Below are positions 13,529-13,632 of a stretch of 13,632 nt of DNA, in pieces. The notes below the pieces were generated by a model. The model saw only the letters and a program-made list of their open reading frames with translations, made no database searches and was not told the DNA's origin. The translations under genes were made by a program, and so were the position numbers. Numbering within the stretch: position 1 is the first letter of the stretch; the number at the start of each line of letters is the position of its first letter. Source of the DNA: CBFDCQ01 sp965603355 (lineage in GTDB: Bacteria; Hydrogenedentota; CAZGCA01; CBFDCQ01); the NCBI GenBank assembly GCA_965603355.1, contig CBFDCQ010000083.1, positions 1 to 13,632 on the forward strand, given 5' to 3'.

Positions 13529-13632
13529 TCAGGCAAACAGCCTGAAGTAACGGTCTATCGCGAGATCTTCCTGGCCGTCGTAAGAAAGTAGGCATAGTTG
13601 AGCGAGCGTGTGATACCACTTGACATCTGGCG
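13529..13632 (-). CDS. Possible C-terminus of a minus-strand gene entering from the right edge
   Basis: Reading the minus strand from the right edge gives 33 open codons that end at TGA (13529-13531). The peptide reads PDVKWYHTLAQLCLLSYDG and ends EDLAIDRYFRLFA. Its mix of residues looks like ordinary protein, and it would be convergent with the sulfatase-fold gene, with the REP-like element between their 3' ends. It is too short to assign a family, and an open frame this short can occur by chance. Confidence 0.35.
   Translation of the reverse strand, partial: PDVKWYHTLAQLCLLSYDGQEDLAIDRYFRLFA

Overview
The window looks like chromosomal DNA from a diderm, probably uncultivated, GC-rich bacterium. 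Two things point to a Gram-negative envelope: lipoprotein signal peptides on sulfatase-fold proteins, and polyprenyl-phosphate-type glycosylation enzymes. Many interspersed palindromic repeats, sulfatase-fold lipoproteins, a PTPS-related membrane protein and a divergent YchF together are reminiscent of PVC-type or related candidate phyla (planctomycete/Omnitrophota-like). The phylum is an inference, not a reading. No rRNA, tRNA, CRISPR array, integrase or transposase was found.

Left part (1-2,807). Two paralogous sulfatase-fold lipoprotein genes lie in tandem on the minus strand. The first is cut by the window edge (1-158); the second is complete (609-2465). Their 5' ends, leaders and promoters are recognisable copies of each other, so the gene was duplicated with its control region. 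A REP-like double hairpin with a short tandem repeat lies between them. A small four-helix membrane protein (2808-3236, plus strand) follows, with its own near-consensus promoter.

Middle (3,237-7,435). Six closely spaced minus-strand genes form a probable operon. In transcription order they are a GT2 polyprenyl-phosphate-type glycosyltransferase, a SAM methyltransferase, a THEP1-type NTPase, a small membrane protein, an Mth938/DUF498 protein and a YchF-type GTPase/ATPase. A candidate promoter lies at 7306-7335, back to back with one serving the plus-strand genes.

Right-middle (7,436-10,966). Three plus-strand genes form a second probable operon: a GT-C-like polytopic protein, a small three-helix membrane protein, and a large PTPS-related (PF10131-like) membrane protein. 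With the divergent GT2/methyltransferase pair, they suggest a pathway in which a lipid-linked sugar is made at the cytoplasmic face and transferred by polytopic GT-C-type enzymes outside the membrane. This functional link is an inference from gene content and arrangement.

Right part (10,967-13,632). An 870-bp gene-free stretch is packed with hairpin-forming repeats. Next come a third sulfatase-fold lipoprotein (11840-13246) with a good promoter, a second REP-like double hairpin in the opposite orientation to the first, and what may be the C-terminus of a minus-strand gene entering from the right edge. The two readable sulfatase-fold proteins have threonine where classical sulfatases carry the formylglycine cysteine or serine. 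They may therefore be Thr-nucleophile phospho-type enzymes rather than sulfatases.
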